Made by a program: the position numbers and the translations under genes. The notes beneath the pieces were generated by a model that was given only the letters and a program-made list of their open reading frames with translations, made no database searches and was not told the origin of the DNA. 64,000 nt of DNA. Source: Acanthosepion pharaonis (lineage: Eukaryota > Mollusca > Cephalopoda > Sepiida > Sepiidae). How positions within the stretch are numbered: position 1 is the first letter of the stretch; each line of letters opens with the position of its first letter. Shown here in pieces: positions 1 to 15,300 of this stretch. The stretch spans positions 3,506,001-3,570,000 of the forward strand of contig CAHIKZ030004545.1 in the NCBI GenBank assembly GCA_903632075.3, in the 5' to 3' direction.

Positions 1-2334
1 ATTTTGATATAGGAGGAAAGATAAAAAATGCTATCCTCCTTTTTACACAACAGCTGTCCTTTCATAGTTTATAAACCAAAGAGATCCTCCAAATTGATTC
101 AGTTCTACATATTCTTTTAATTCTATGTCATAGTTAAGCAAACATGTCCCAATGACAATATGGTGACATTTGAAAAACATCAAGCCTATTGTTTTGATTA
201 TTTTTGATATAGGAGGAAAATAAAAAATGCTATCCTCCCTTTTTACACAACAGCTGTCCTTTCATAGTTTATAAACCAAAAGAGATCCTCCAAATTGATT
301 CAGTTCTACATATTCTTTTAATTCTATGTCATAGTTAAGCAAAACATGATATCCCAATGACAATATGGTGACATTTGAAAACATCAAGCCTATTGTTTTG
401 ATTATTTTGATATAGGAGGAAAGATAAAATGCTATCCTCCTTTTTACACAACAGCTGTCCTTTCATAGTTTATAAACCAAAGAGATCCTCCAAATTGATT
501 CAGTTCTACATATTCTTTTAATTCTATGTCATAGTTAAGCAAAACATGATATCCCAATGACAATATGGTGACATTTGAAAACATCAAGCCTATTGTTTTT
601 GATTATTTTGATATAGGAGGAAAGATAAAATGCTATCCTCCTTTTTACACAACAGCTGTCCTTTCATAGTTTATAAACCAAAGAGAGATCCTCCAAATTG
701 ATTCAGTTCTACATATTCTTTTAATTCTATGTCATAGTTAAGCAAAACATGATATCCCAATGACAATATGGTGACATTTGAAAACATCAAACCTATTGTT
801 TTGATTATTTTTGATATAGGAGGAAAGATAAAATGCTATCCTCCCTTTTTACACAACAGCTGTCCTTTCATAGTTTATAAACCAAAGAGATCCTCCAAAT
901 TGATTCAGTTCTACATATTCTTTTAATTCTATGTCATAGTTAAGCAAAACATGATATCCCAATGACAATATGGTGACATTTGAAAACATCAAGCCTATTG
1001 TTTTGATTATTTTGATATAGGAGGAAAAGATAAAAATGCTATCCTCCTTTTTACACAACAGCTGTCCTTTCATAGTTTATAAACCAAAGAGATCCTCCAA
1101 ATTGATTCAAGTTCTACATATTCTTTTAATTCTATGTCATAGTTAAGCAAAACATGATATCCCAATGACAATATGGTGACATTTGAAAACATCAAGCCTA
1201 TTGTTTTGATTATTTTTGATATAGGAGGAAAGATAAAAATGCTATCCTCCCTTTTTACACAACAGCTGTCCTTTCATAGTTTATAAACCAAAAGATCCTC
1301 AAAGATCCTCCAAATTGATTCAGTTCCCTACATATTGACATTTTTAATTCTATGTCATTATTTTGTTAGGAGGGAAAGATAAGCAAAACATGATATCCCA
1401 AAATGACAATATGGTGACATTTGACAAAACATCAAGCCTATTGTTTGATTATTTTTGATATAGGAGGAAAGATAAAATGCTATCCTCCTTTTTTACACAA
1501 CAGCTGTCCTTTCATAGTTTATAAACCAAAGAGATCCTCCAAATTGATTCAGTTCTACATATTCTTTTAATTCTATGTCATAGTTAAGCAAAACATGATA
1601 TCCCAATGACAATATGGTGACATTTGAAAACATCAAGCCTATTGTTTTGATTATTTTGATATAGGAGGAAAGATAAAAATGCTATCCTCCTTTTTACACA
1701 AACAGCTGTCCTTTCATAGTTTATAAACCAAAGAGAGATCCTCCAAATTGATTCAGTTCTACATATTCTTTTAATTCTATGTCATAGTTAAGCAAAACAT
1801 GATATCCCAATGACAATATGGTGACATTTGAAACATCAAGCCTATTGTTTTGATTATTTTGATATAGGAGGAAAGATAAAAATGCTATCTCCTCCTTTTT
1901 ACACAACAGCTGTCCTTTCATAGTTTATAAACCAAAAGAGAGATCCTCAAATTGATTCAGTTCTACATATTCTTTTAATTCTATGTCATAGTTACAAAAC
2001 ATGATATCCCAATGACAATATGGTGACATTTGAAACATCAAGCCCTATTGTTTTGATTATTTTGATATGGGAGGAAAGATAAAATGCTATCCTCCTTTTT
2101 ACACAACAGCTGTCCTTTCATAGTTTATAAACCAAAGAGAGATCCTCCAAATTGATTCAGTTCTATATTCTTTTTAATTCTATGTCATAGTTAAGCAAAA
2201 CATGATATCCCAATGACAATATGGTGACATTTGAAACATCAAGCCTATTGTTTTGATTATTTTTGATATAGGAGGAAAGATAAAATGCTATCCTCCTTTT
2301 TTTACACACAACAGTCCTTTCATAGTTTATAAAC

Positions 2335-2720
2335 CAAAGAGATCCTCCAAATTGATTCAGTTCTACATATTCTTTAATAAAATGACTATGTCATATTGTT
2401 TTGATTATTTTTAAGGAAAGAAAAAATGATATCTTTTTTACCAAATAGCCGACAAGTTTATAAACCAAAGAGAGATCCTCCAAATTGATTCATTTGCATA
2501 TTCTTTAATCTATGTCATCAAAAGCCTATGGTGTTTTGATTATTTTGATATAGGGAGGAAAGATAAAATGCTATCCTCCCTTTTTACACAAATGCAGTTT
2601 ATATCCTCCTTCCAGTTCTACATACAACTATGTCTGTCCTTTCAATAGTTTATGAAAACATCAAATGGATAGGAGGAAAGATAAAAAATCCTCCAAATTG
2701 TCCTTTCAGTTCTAAACCAT
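2335..2720. repeat. Scrambled satellite block
   Basis: The normal order of landmarks is lost. Pieces such as AGTTTATAAACC, TTGTTTTGATTATTTT, ATCCTCC and TATGTCAT appear out of order and truncated, with short stretches not attributable to the monomer. Intact monomers lie on both sides. The block is either a microhomology-joined mosaic or a poor local consensus. Confidence 0.7.
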
Positions 2721-5700
2721 GATTCTTTTAATTCTAATTCTATGTAGTTAAGCAAACATGATATCCCAATGACAATATGGTGACATTTGAAACATCAAGC
2801 CTATTGTTTTGATTATTTTGATATAAGAGGAAAGATAAAATGCTATCCTCCACTTTTACACAACAGCTGTCCTTTCAGTTTATAAACCAAAGAGATCCTC
2901 CAAATTGATTCAGTTCTACATATTCTTTTAATTCTATGTCATAGTTAAAGCAAAACATGATATCCCAATGACAATATGGTGACGTTTTGAAACATCAAAC
3001 CTATTGTTTTTGATTATTTTTTGAAAGATAAATTATTTTTGATAAATAGGAGGAGAGATCCTCCAAAATCAGCTATCCTCCTCATTTTTACAAAACATGA
3101 TATCCCAATGCTGTCCTTTCATAGTTTTATTAAACCAAAGATAAAATGATCCTACACAACAGCTGTCCTTTTGTTTATTCAAAGAGAGTTCTACATATTC
3201 TTTTAATTCTATGTCATAGTTAAGCAAAACATGATATCCCAATGACAATATGGTGACATTTGAAAACATCAACCTATTGTTTGATTATTTGATATAGGAG
3301 GAAAGATAAAATGCTATCTCCTTTTTACACAACAGCTGTCCTTTCATAGTTTATAAACCAAAGAGAGATCCTCCAAATTGATTCAGTTCTACATATTCTT
3401 TTTAATTCTATGTCATAGTTAAGCAAAACATGATATCCCAATGACTTAATATGGTGACATTTGAAAACATCAAGCCTATTGTTTTGATTATTTGATATAG
3501 GAGGAAAGATAAAATGCTATCCTCCCTTTACACAACAGCTGTCCTTTCATAGTTTATAAACCAAAGAGATCCTCCAAATTGATTCAGTTCTACATATTCT
3601 TTTAATTCTATGTCATAGTTAAGCAAACATGATATCCCAATGACAATATGGTGACATTTGAAAACATCAAGCCTATTGTTTTGATTATTTTGATATAGGA
3701 GGAAAGATAAAATGCTATCCTCCTTTTTTACACAACAGCTGTCCTTTCATAGTTTATAAACCAAGAGATCCTCCAAATTGATTCATGTCGTTCAAAACAT
3801 GATTCAATTTTATTTGAAACATCGCCTATTGTTTTGATTATTTGATAGGAGGAAAGTTATCCTCCCTTTTACACAAAACATGTTTATATCCCAAATTGAT
3901 CTGTAGTCTACATATTCTTTAATATGGTACAAACATGATATGACAAATGGTGACATTTGAAAGCCTATTGTTTTGATTATTTTTGATATAGGAGGAAAGA
4001 TAAAATGCTATCCTCCTTTTACACAACAGCTGTCCTTTCATAGTTTATAAACCAAAGAGATCCTCCAAATTGATTCAGTTCTACATATTCTTTTAATTCT
4101 ATGTCATAGTTAGCCAAAATGATATCAATGACAATATGGTGACATTTGAAAACATCAAGCCTATTGTTTTGATTATTTTTGATATAGGAGGAAGATAAAA
4201 ATGCTATCCTCCCTTTTTTACACAATAGCCGTCCTTTTCATAGTTTATAAACCAAGAGATCCTCCAAATTGATTCAGTTCTACATATTCTTTTAATTCTA
4301 TGTCATAGTTAAGCAAAACATGATATCCCAATGACAATATGGTGACATTTGAAAACATCAAGCCTATTGTTTTGATTATTTTGATATAGGAGGAAAGATA
4401 AAATACTATCCTCCTTTTTACACAAATAGCTGTCCTTTCATAGTTTATAAAAACCAAAGAGATCCTCCAAATTGATTCAGTTCTACATATTCTTTTAATT
4501 CTATGTCATGGATAAGCAAAACATGATATCCCAATGACAATATGGTGACATTTGAAAACATCAAGCCTATTGTTTTGATTATTTTTGATATAGGAGGAAA
4601 GATAAAATGCTATCCTCCTTTTTTACACAACAGCTGTCCTTTTCACAGTTTATAAACCAAAAGAGATCCTCCAAATTGATTCAGTTCTACATATTCTTTT
4701 AATTCTATGTCATATACAAAGCAAATCCCAATGACAATATCCCATTTGAAACAATATGACATTTGAAAACATCAAGCCTATTGTTTGATTATTTTTGATA
4801 TAGGAGGAAAGATAAAATGTCTATCCTCCTTTTTTACAACAGCTGTCCTTTCATAGTTTATAAACCAAAGAGATCCTCAAATTGATTCAGTTCTACATAT
4901 TTCTTTTAATTCTATGTCATAAAGTTAACAAAACATGATATCAATGACAATATGGACATTTGAAAACATCAAGCCTATTGTTTTGATTATTTTGATATGG
5001 AGGAAAGATAAAAATGCTATCCTCCTTTTTACACAACAGTTGTCCTTTCATGTTTATAAACAAAGAGAGATCCTCCAAATTGATTCAGTTCTACATATTC
5101 TTTTAATTCTATGTCATAGTTAAGCAAAACATGATATCCCAATGACAATATGGTGACATTTGAAACATCAAGCCTATTGTTTTGATTATTTTGATATAGG
5201 AAAAGATAAAAAATGCTATCCTCCCTTTTTACACAACTTAGCTGTCCTTTCATAGTTTATAAAAACCAAAGAGAGATCCTCTTAAATTCGGATTCAGTTC
5301 TACATATTCTTTTAATTTATGTCATAGTTACAAAACATGATATCCCAATGACAATATGGTGACATTTGAAAACATCAAGCCTATTGTTTTGATTATTTTT
5401 GATATAGGAGGAAAGATAAAATGCTATCCTCCTTTTTACAACAGCTGTCTTTCATAGTTTATAAACCAAGAGATCCTCCAAATTGATTCAGTTCTACATA
5501 TTCTTTTAATTCATGTCATAGTTAAGCAAAACATGATATCCCAATGACAATATGGTGACATTTGAAAACATCGCCTATTGTTTTGATTATTTTTGATATA
5601 GGAGGAAAAGATAAAAATGCTATCCTCCTTTTTACACAACAGCTGTCCTTTCATAGTTTATAAACCAAAAAGAGATCCTCCAAATTGATTCAGTTCTACA

Positions 5701-8700
5701 TATTCTTTTTAATTCTATGTCATAGTTAAGCAAAACCATGATATCCAAATGACAATATGGTGACATTTGAAGTATCAAACCTATTGTTTTGATTATTTTG
5801 ATAGGAGGAAAAGATAAAATGCTATCCTCCTTTTACACAACAGCTGTCCTTTCATAGTTTATAAACCAAGAGAGATCCTCCAAATTGATTCAGTTCTACA
5901 TATTCTTTAATTCTATGTCATAGTTAAGCAAAACATGATATCCCAATGACAATATGGTGACATTTGAAAAACATCAAGCCTATTGTTTTGATTATTTTGA
6001 TATAGGAGGAAAGATAAAATGCTATCCTCCCTTTTACACAACAGCTGTCCTTTCATAGTTTATAAACCAAAGAGAGATCCTCCAAATTGATTCAGTTCTA
6101 CATATTCTTTAATTCTATGTCATAGTTAAGCAAAACATGATATCCCAATGACAATATGGTGACTATTGTTTTGATTATTTTTGAAAACATCAAGCTGTCC
6201 CTAGTTTATAAACCAAAGAGATCCTCCAAATTGATTCAGTTCTACATATTCTTTTAATACGATATAGGTTAAAACATGGAATATGGTGACATTTGAAAAA
6301 AATGTTTTATTCTAGGATATTTTATCCTCCCTCACAAATAGCTGTCCTTTCATAGTTTATAAACCAAAAGAGATCCTCCAAATTGATTCAGTTCTACATA
6401 TTTCTTTTAATTCTATGTCATAGTTAAGCAAAACATGATATCCCAATGACAATATGGTGACATTTGAAAACATCAAGCCTATTGTTTTGATTATTTTGAT
6501 ATAGGAGGAAAAAGATAAAAATGCTATCCTCCTTTTTTACACAACAGCTGTCCTTTCATAGTTTATAAACCAAAAGAGATCCTCCAAATTGATTGATTCT
6601 TTAATTCTATGTCATAGTATTCATGATATCCCAATGAGCCAATATTCATTTGAAAATGTCATATTGTTTTGATTATTTGATATTAAAAGCAAAAGCTGTC
6701 CTTTCATGTTTATAAACCAAAGAGAGATCCCAAATTGATGTTCTATACTTTAATATGTCATAGTGACATTTGAAAACATTTGAAAAAGCCTATTGTTTTG
6801 ATTATTTGATATAGGAGGAAAGATAAAATGCTATCCTCCCTTTTTACACAACAGCTGTCCTTTTTCATAGTTTATAAACCAAAGAGATCCTCCAAATTGA
6901 TTCAGTTCTACATATTCTTTTAATTCTATGTCATAGTTAAGCAAAAAACACGATATCCCAATGACAATATGGTGACATTTGAAAACATCAAGCCTATTGT
7001 TTTGATTATTTTGATATAGGAGAAAGATAAAAATGCTATCCTCCCTTTTTACACAACAGCCGTCCTTTCATAGTTTATAAACCAAAGAGAGATCCTCCAA
7101 ATTGATTCAGTTCTACATATTCTTTTAATTCTATGTCATGAATTAAGCAAACATGATATCAGCCTTATTAATATGGTGACATTTGAAACATCAAGCCTAT
7201 TGTTTTTGATTATTTTTGATATAGGAGGAAAGATAATGCTATCCTCCTTTTTACACAACAGCTGTCCTTTCATAGTTTATAAACCAAAGAGATCCTCCAA
7301 ATTGATTCAGTTCTACATGTTCTTTTAATTCTATGTCATAGTTAAGCAAAACATGATATCCCCAATGACAATATGTTGACATTTGAAAACATCAGCCTAT
7401 TGTTTGATTATTTTTGATATAGGAGGAAGATAAAAATACTATCCTCCTTTTTTACAACAGCTGTCCTTTCATAGTTTATAAACAAGAGATCCTCCAAATT
7501 GATTCAGTTCTACATATTCTTTTAATTCTATGTAGTTAAGCAAAACATGATATCCCAATGACAATATGGTGACATTTGAAAACATCAGCTGCTGTTTTGA
7601 TTATTTTGATATGGGAGGAAAGATAAAATGCTATCCTCCTCCTTTTTACACAACAGCTGTCCTTTTTGGTTTATAAACCAAGAGATCACCAAATTGATTC
7701 AGTTCTACATATTCTTTTAATTCTATATCTTGGACTAAGCAAACGATATCCCAATGACAATATGGTGACATTTGAAAACATCAAACCCTATTGTTTGAAT
7801 TATTTTTGAAACAGGAGGAAAGATAAAAATGCTGCTCCCCCTCCCTTTTTACACAACAGCATCCTTTCATAGTTTATAAACCAAGAGATCTCAAATTGAT
7901 TCAGATTCTACATATTCTTTAATTTCTATGTCTCATAGTTAAGCAAAACACTGATATCCCAATGACAATATATGGTGACATTTGAAAACATCAAACCTAT
8001 GTTTGATTATTTTGATATAGGAGGAAAGATAAAATGCTATCCTCACTTTTTATGTGTCCTTTCATAGTTTTGTCGTAAGAGATCCTCCAAATTGATTCAG
8101 TTCTACATATTCTTTTAATTCTATGTCGCCAGATTAAGCAAAACATGATATCCCAATGACAATATGGTGACGTTTTGAAAACATCAAGCCTATTGTTTTT
8201 GATTATTTTTTGATATAGGAGGAAAGATAAAATGTTATCCTCCAAATTTTTCAGTTCAAATAGCTAATTCTTTCATAGTTAATAAACATGAAGAGATTTG
8301 AAAAGATCCTCCAAATTGATTCAATTCTACATCCCCTTTTAATTCCGTTTATGTCAGTGATTCAATTCTAAAAATTCATGATTAATCCCAATGACAATAT
8401 AGTGACATTTAAAACATCAAAGCCTATTGTTTTTGATTATTTTGATATAGGAGGAAAAGGTAAAAATGCTATCCTCCCTTTTTACACAACAGCTGTCCTT
8501 TCATAGTTTATAAACCAAGAGATCCTCCAAATTGATTCAGTTCTACATATTCTTTTAATTCTATGTCATAGTTAAGCAAAACATGATATCCCAATGACAA
8601 TATGGTGACATTTGAAAACATCAAGCCTATTGTTTGATTATTTTGATATAGGAGGAAAGATAAAAAATGCTATCCTCCTTTTTACACAACCTTGTCCTTT

Positions 8701-9829
8701 CAGAAGTTTATAAACCAAAGAGATCCTCCAAATTGATTCAGTTCTACATATTCTTTTAATTCTAAAATATAGTTAAGCAAAACATGATATCCCAATGACA
8801 ATATGTGACATTTGAAAACATCAACCCTATTGTTTTGATTATTTTGATATAGGAGGAAAGATAAAAATGCTATCCTCCTTTTTACACAACAGCTGTCCTT
8901 TCATAGTTTATAAACCAAGAGATCCTCCAAATTGATTCAGTTCTACATATTCTTTTAATTCTATGTCATAGTTAAAAACATGATATCCCAATGATTAATA
9001 TGGTGACATTTGAAAACATCAAGCCTATTGTTTTTTGATTATTTTTTTATGGAGGAAAAGACCAAAATGCTATCCTCCTTTTTACACAACAGCTGTCCTT
9101 TCATAGTTTTATAAACCAAAGAGATCCTCCAAATTGATTCATTTTATATTTTAATTCTATGTCATAGTTAAGCAAAACATGATCCTAATGAGCAATATGG
9201 TGACATTTGAAAAACATCAAGCCTATTGTTTTGATTATTTTGATATAGGAGGGAAAGGATAAAAAATGTTCTCCTTTTTTGCACAACAGCTGTCCTTTCA
9301 TAGTTTATAAACCAAAGAGAGATCCTCCAAATTGATTCAGTTCTATATATTCTTTTAATTCTATGTCATAGTTAAGCCAAAACATGATATCCCAATGACA
9401 AATATGGTGACATTTGAAAACATCAAGCCTATTGTTTTGATTATTTGATAGGAGAAAGATAAAAATGCTATCCTCCTTTTTACACAACAGCTGTCCTTTC
9501 ATAGTTTATAAACCAAAGAGATCCTCCAAATTGATTCAGTTCTACATATTCTTTAATTCTATACAATCATAGTTAAGCAAAACATGATATCCCAATGACA
9601 ATATGGTGACATTTGAAAACATCAAGCCTATTGTTTTGATTATTTTGATATAGGAGGAAAGATAAAATGCTATCCTCCTTTTACAACAGCTGTCCTTTCA
9701 TAGTTTATAAACCAAAGAGAGATCCTCCAAATTGATTCAGATTTCTACATATTCTTTTAATTCTGTATGTCATAGTTAAGCAAAACATGATATCCCAATG
9801 ACAAATGGTGACATTTGAAACATTGTTTC

Positions 9830-10080
9830 ATTGTTTTGATCTCCTTTTTACACAACATTTTGATATAAACCAAGGAGTCCTCTTAAGCCTATATTCTTTT
9901 TTAATTATTTCATAGTTAACCAAAAGAGAGATATCCTAAATGACAATATATGTACAAACATGATATCCCAAAACATCCCTATTGTTTTGATTATTTTGAT
10001 ATACAGATAAAAATACTATCCTCCCTTTTACAAGATCCTTTTCATAGTTTATAAAAAAAGAGAGATCCTCCAAATTGATT
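9830..10080. repeat. Scrambled satellite block
   Basis: Fragments of the monomer are joined out of order: an ACACAACA piece is followed by TTTTGATATAAACC, and AACATGATATCCC is fused to AAAACATCCC. No foreign sequence long enough to name is present. Flanking units are normal. Confidence 0.65.
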
Positions 10081-13000
10081 CCAGTTCTACATATTCTTTT
10101 AATTCTATGTCATAGTCCTAATCCCAATGACAATATGGTGACAAAACGAAACATCAAGCCCTATTGTTTGATTATTTTTGATATAGGAGGAAAGATAAAA
10201 AATGCTATCCTCCCTTTTTACACAACAGCTGTCCTTCATAGTTTTATAAACCAAAGAGATCCTCCAAATTTGATTCAGTTCTACAATCTTTTAATTCTAT
10301 GTCATAGTTAAGCAAAAACATGATATCCCAATTAATATGGTGACATTTGAAACATCAAGCCTATTGTTTGATTATTTTTGATATAGGAGGAAAGATAAAA
10401 AATGCTATCCTCCTTTTACACAACAGCTGTCCTTTCATAGTTTATAAACCAAAGAGATCCTCCAAATTGATTCAGTTCTACATATTCTTTTAATTCTATG
10501 TCATAGTTAAGCAAAACATGATATCCCAATGACAATATGGTGACATTTGAAAACATCAAACCTATTATTTTGATTATTTTGATATAGGAGGAAAAAAAAA
10601 ATGCTATCCTCCTTTTACACAACAGCTGTCCTTTCATAGTTTATAAACCAAAGAGATCCTCCAAATTGATTCAGTTCTACATATTCTTTTAATTCTATGT
10701 CATAGTTAAGCAAAACATGATATCCCAATGACAATATGGTGACATTTGAAAACATCAAGCCTATTGTTTTGATTTATTTTGATATAGGAGGAAAGATAAA
10801 ATGCTATCCTCCCTTTTTTACACAACAGTCGTCCTTTCATAGTTTATAAACCAAAGAGAGATCCTCCAAATTGATTCAGTTCTACATATTTTAATTCTAT
10901 GTAGTTTAAGCAAAACATGATATCCCAATGACAATATGGGTGACATTTGAAAACATCGCCTCATTGTTTTGATTGTTTTTTGATATAGGAGGAAAAGATA
11001 AAATGCTATCATCCTCCCTTTTTACACAACAGCTGTCCTTTCATAGTTTATAAACCAAAGAGAGATCCTCCCAACTGATTCAGTTCTACATATTCTTTTA
11101 ATTTTATGTCATAGTTAAGCAAAACATGATATCCCAATGACAATATGGTGACATTTGAAAACATCAAACTATTGTTTTGATTATTTTGATATAGGAAAGA
11201 TAAAAATGCTATCCTCCTTTTTGCAACAGCTGTCCTTTATAGTTTATAAACCAAGAGAGATCCTCCAAATTGATTCAGTTCTACATATTCTTTTTAATTC
11301 TATATCTTAGTTACAAAACATGATATCCCAATGACAATATGGTGACATTTGAAAACATCAAACCTATTGTTTTGATTATTTTGATATAGGAGGAAAGAGA
11401 TAAATGCTATCTCCTTTTTTACACAACAGCTGTCCTTTTCATAGTTTATAAACCAAAGAGATCCTCCAAATTGATTCAGTTCTACATACTTCTTTTAATT
11501 CTATGTCATAGTTAAGCAAAACATGATATCAATGACAATATGACATTTGAAAACATCAAACCCATTGTTTTGATTATTTTTGATATAGGAGGAGATATAA
11601 AATACTATCCTCCTTTTACACAACAGCTGTCCTTTCATAGTTTATAAACAAAAGAGATCCTCCAAATTGATTCAATTCTACATATTCTTTAATTCTATGT
11701 CATAGTTAATAAAACATGATATCCCAATGACAATATAGTGACATTTGAAACATCAAGCCTATTGTTTTGATTATTTTGATATAGGAGAAAGATAAAAATG
11801 CTATCTCCTTTTGTCATCAACAACTGTCCTTTTCATAGTTTATAAACCAAGAGATCCTCCAAATTGATTCAGTTCTACATATTCTTTAATTCTATGTCAT
11901 AGTTAAAGCAAAACATGATATCCTAATGACAATATGGTGACATTTGAAAACATAAACCTATTGTTTTGATTATTTTGATATAGGAGGAAAGATAAAATAC
12001 TATCCTCCCTTTTTACACAACAGCTGTCCTTTCATAGTTTGCAAACAAAAAAGAGATCCTTCAAATTGATTTCAGTTCTCATATACTTTTAATTTTATGT
12101 CATAGTTAACAAAACATGATATCCCAATGACAATATGGTGATATTTAGAAAACTTATCAAGCTATTGTTTTGATTATTTTGATATAGGAGGAAAGATAAA
12201 AATGCTATCCTCCCTTTTTACACAACAGCTGTCCTTTCATAGTTTATAAAACCAAAGAGATCCTCCCAAATTGATTCAGTTCATATTCTTTTAATTCTAT
12301 GTCATAATTAAAAACATGATATCAAATGGTGACAATTTACGAAACATCAAGCCTATTGTTTTTGATTATTTTGATATAGGAGGAAAGACAAAATGCTATC
12401 CTCCCTTTTACACACACAAGCTGTCCTTTCTGGTTTATAAACCAAAGAGATCCTCCAAATTGATTCAGTTCTATATATTTCTTTTTAATTCTATGTCATA
12501 GTTAAGCAAAACATGATATCCCAGACATGGTGACATTTTAAAACATCAAGCCTATTTTTGATATTTTGATATAGGAGGAAGATAAAAATACTATCCTCCC
12601 TTTTACACAACAGCCTGTCCTTTTCATAGTTTATAAACCAAAGAGATCCTCCAAATTGATTCAGTTCTACATATGCTTTTAATGTTATGAAAGTTAAGCA
12701 AAACATGATATCCCAATGACAATATGGTGACATTTGAAAACATCAGTTTGGCTGTTTTTTTATTTTGATATAGGAGGAAAGATAAAATGCTATCCTCCTT
12801 TTTTACACAACAGCTGTCCTTTCATAGTTTATAAACCAAAGAGAGATCCCAAATTGATTCAGTTCACATATTCTTTAATTCTATGTCATAGTTAAGCAAA
12901 ACTTTTAATTCCAATGACAATATGGTGACATTTAACACGTTTGCCTATTGTTTTGATTATTTTGATAGGAGGAAAGATAAAAATGCTATCCTCCAATAAC

Positions 13001-14984
13001 AGCTGTCCTTTCATGAGTTTATAAAACCAAAGAAGAGATCCTCCAAATTGATTCAGTTCCCATATTGTTTTAATTCTATGTATGTTAAGCAAAACATGAT
13101 CCCAATGACAATATGGAGACATTTGAAAACATCGCCTATTGTTTTGATTATTTTGATATAAAGATAAAAATGCCCCCTCCCTTTTTACACAACAGCTGTC
13201 CTTTCATAGTTTATAAACCAAAGAGAGATCCTCCAAATTGATTCAGTTCTACATATTCTTTAATTCTATGTCATAGTTAAGCAAAACATGATATCCCAAT
13301 GACAATATATGGTGACATTTGAAAAACATCAAGCCTATTGTTTGATTATTTTGATATAGGAGGAAAGATAAAAAATGCTATCCTCCTTTTTACAACAGCT
13401 GTCCTTTCATAGTTTATAAACCAAAGAGAGATCCTCCAAATTGATTCAGTTCTACATATCTTTTAATTCTATGTCATAGTTAAGCAAAAACATGATATCC
13501 CAATGACAATATGGTGACATTTGAAAACATCAAGTTTATTGTTTTGATTATTTTGATATAGGAGGAAAGATAAAATGCTATCCTCCCTTTTTACACACAA
13601 CAGCTGTCCTTTCATAGTTTATAAACCAAAGAGAGATCCTCCAATTGATTCAGTTCTACATATTCTTTTTAATTCTATGTCATAGTTAAGCAAAACATGA
13701 TATCCCAATGACAATATAGACATTTGAAACATCGTTTATTGTTTTGATTATTTTGATATAGAGGAAAGATAAAATGCTATCCTCCCCTTTTTACACAACA
13801 GCTGTCGCTCCTTCATAGTTTATAAACCAAAGAGAGATCCTCCAAATTGATTCAGTTCTACATATTCTTTTAATTCTATGTCATAGTTACAAAAACATGA
13901 TATCCCAATGACAATATGGTGACATTTGAAAACATCAAGCCTATTGTTTTGATTATTTTGATATAGGAGGAAAGATAAAATGCTATCCTCCTTTTTACAC
14001 AACAGCTGTCCTTTCATAGTTTATAAACCAAAGAGAGATCTCCAAATTGATTCAGTTCTACATATTCTTTTAATTTATGTCATAGTTAAGCAAAAACATG
14101 ATATCCCAATGACAATATGGTGACATTTGAAAACATCGTTTATTGTTTTGATTATGGATATAGAGGAAAGATAAAAATGCTATCCTCCCTTTTTACACAA
14201 CAGCTGTCCTTTCATAGTTTATAAAACTAAAGAGATCTCAAATTGATTCAGTTCTACATATTCTTTTAATTTATGTCATAGTTACAAAACATGATATCCC
14301 AATGACAATATGGTGACATTTGAAAAACATCAAGCCTATTGTTTTGATTATTTTGACATAGGAGGAAAGATAAAAATGCTATCCTCCTTTTTACACAACA
14401 GCCGTCCTTTTCATAGTTTATAAACCAAAGAGAGATCTCCAAATTGATTCAGTTCTACATATTCTTTTTAATTCTATGTCATAGTTAAGCAAAACATGAT
14501 ATCCCAATGACAATATGGTGACATTTGAAAAACATCAAGCCTATTGTTTTGATTATTTTTGATAGGAGGAAAGATAAAATGCTATCCTCCCTTTTTACAC
14601 AAATAGCTGTCCTTTCATAGTTTATAAACCAAAGAGAGATCCTCCAAATTGATTCAGTTCTACATATTCTTTTAATTAATGTCATAGTTAAGCAAAAACA
14701 TGATATCTAAATGACAATATGGTGACATTTGAAAACATCAAGCTTCATTGTTTTGATTATTTTTGATCCTCCCTTTTTTACACAACAGCGTCCTTTCATA
14801 GTTTATATAAACCAAAGAGAGATCCTCCAAATTGATTCAGTTCTACATAAATTCTATGTCATAGTTCAAAACATGATATCCCAATGACAATATGGTGACA
14901 TTTGAAAAAAACAAGCTATTGTTTTGATTATTTTTGATAGGAGGAAAGATAAAATGCTATCCTCCCTTTTTACACAACATCATA

Positions 14985-15300
14985 GGAGCGTTTATAAACC
15001 AAAGAGAGATCCTCCAAAAGATTGTCCCTTTTTCAGTGGTTAAAAACAGATATCCTTCATAGTTTATAAACCAAAGAGATCCTCCAAATTGATTAAAACC
15101 AGTTCTCCAAATTGATATTCTTTTTAATTCTATGTCATAAGTTGGTTAAAACATGATATCCCAATGACAAAGTAAGACATTTGAAAAAAAACTAGTTGTT
15201 TTGATTTATTTGATATAGGATGATAAAATGCTATCCCCAATGACAATATGAGAGATCCTCCAAATTTCAGAAAACATGTCAAGCATAAAATATGATATCC
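14985..15300. repeat. Scrambled satellite block
   Basis: The GAGATCCTCCAAA segment recurs several times at short spacing with intervening partial segments (near 15,006, 15,079, 15,250), so the 203-bp register is lost for about 300 bp. All identifiable pieces derive from the monomer. Confidence 0.65.

Larger units (their letters stand above)
1..13000. repeat. Left sub-domain of the array, more diverged monomers
   Basis: Units here mostly read CCAAAGAGATCC with a single GA unit, whereas units to the right mostly read CCAAAGAGAGATCC. Substitutions, small indels and scrambled blocks are frequent, and spacing is less regular than at 33-37 kb. The boundary is gradual and the position given is approximate. 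This suggests sub-family structure along the array, though sequencing noise may contribute. Confidence 0.5.
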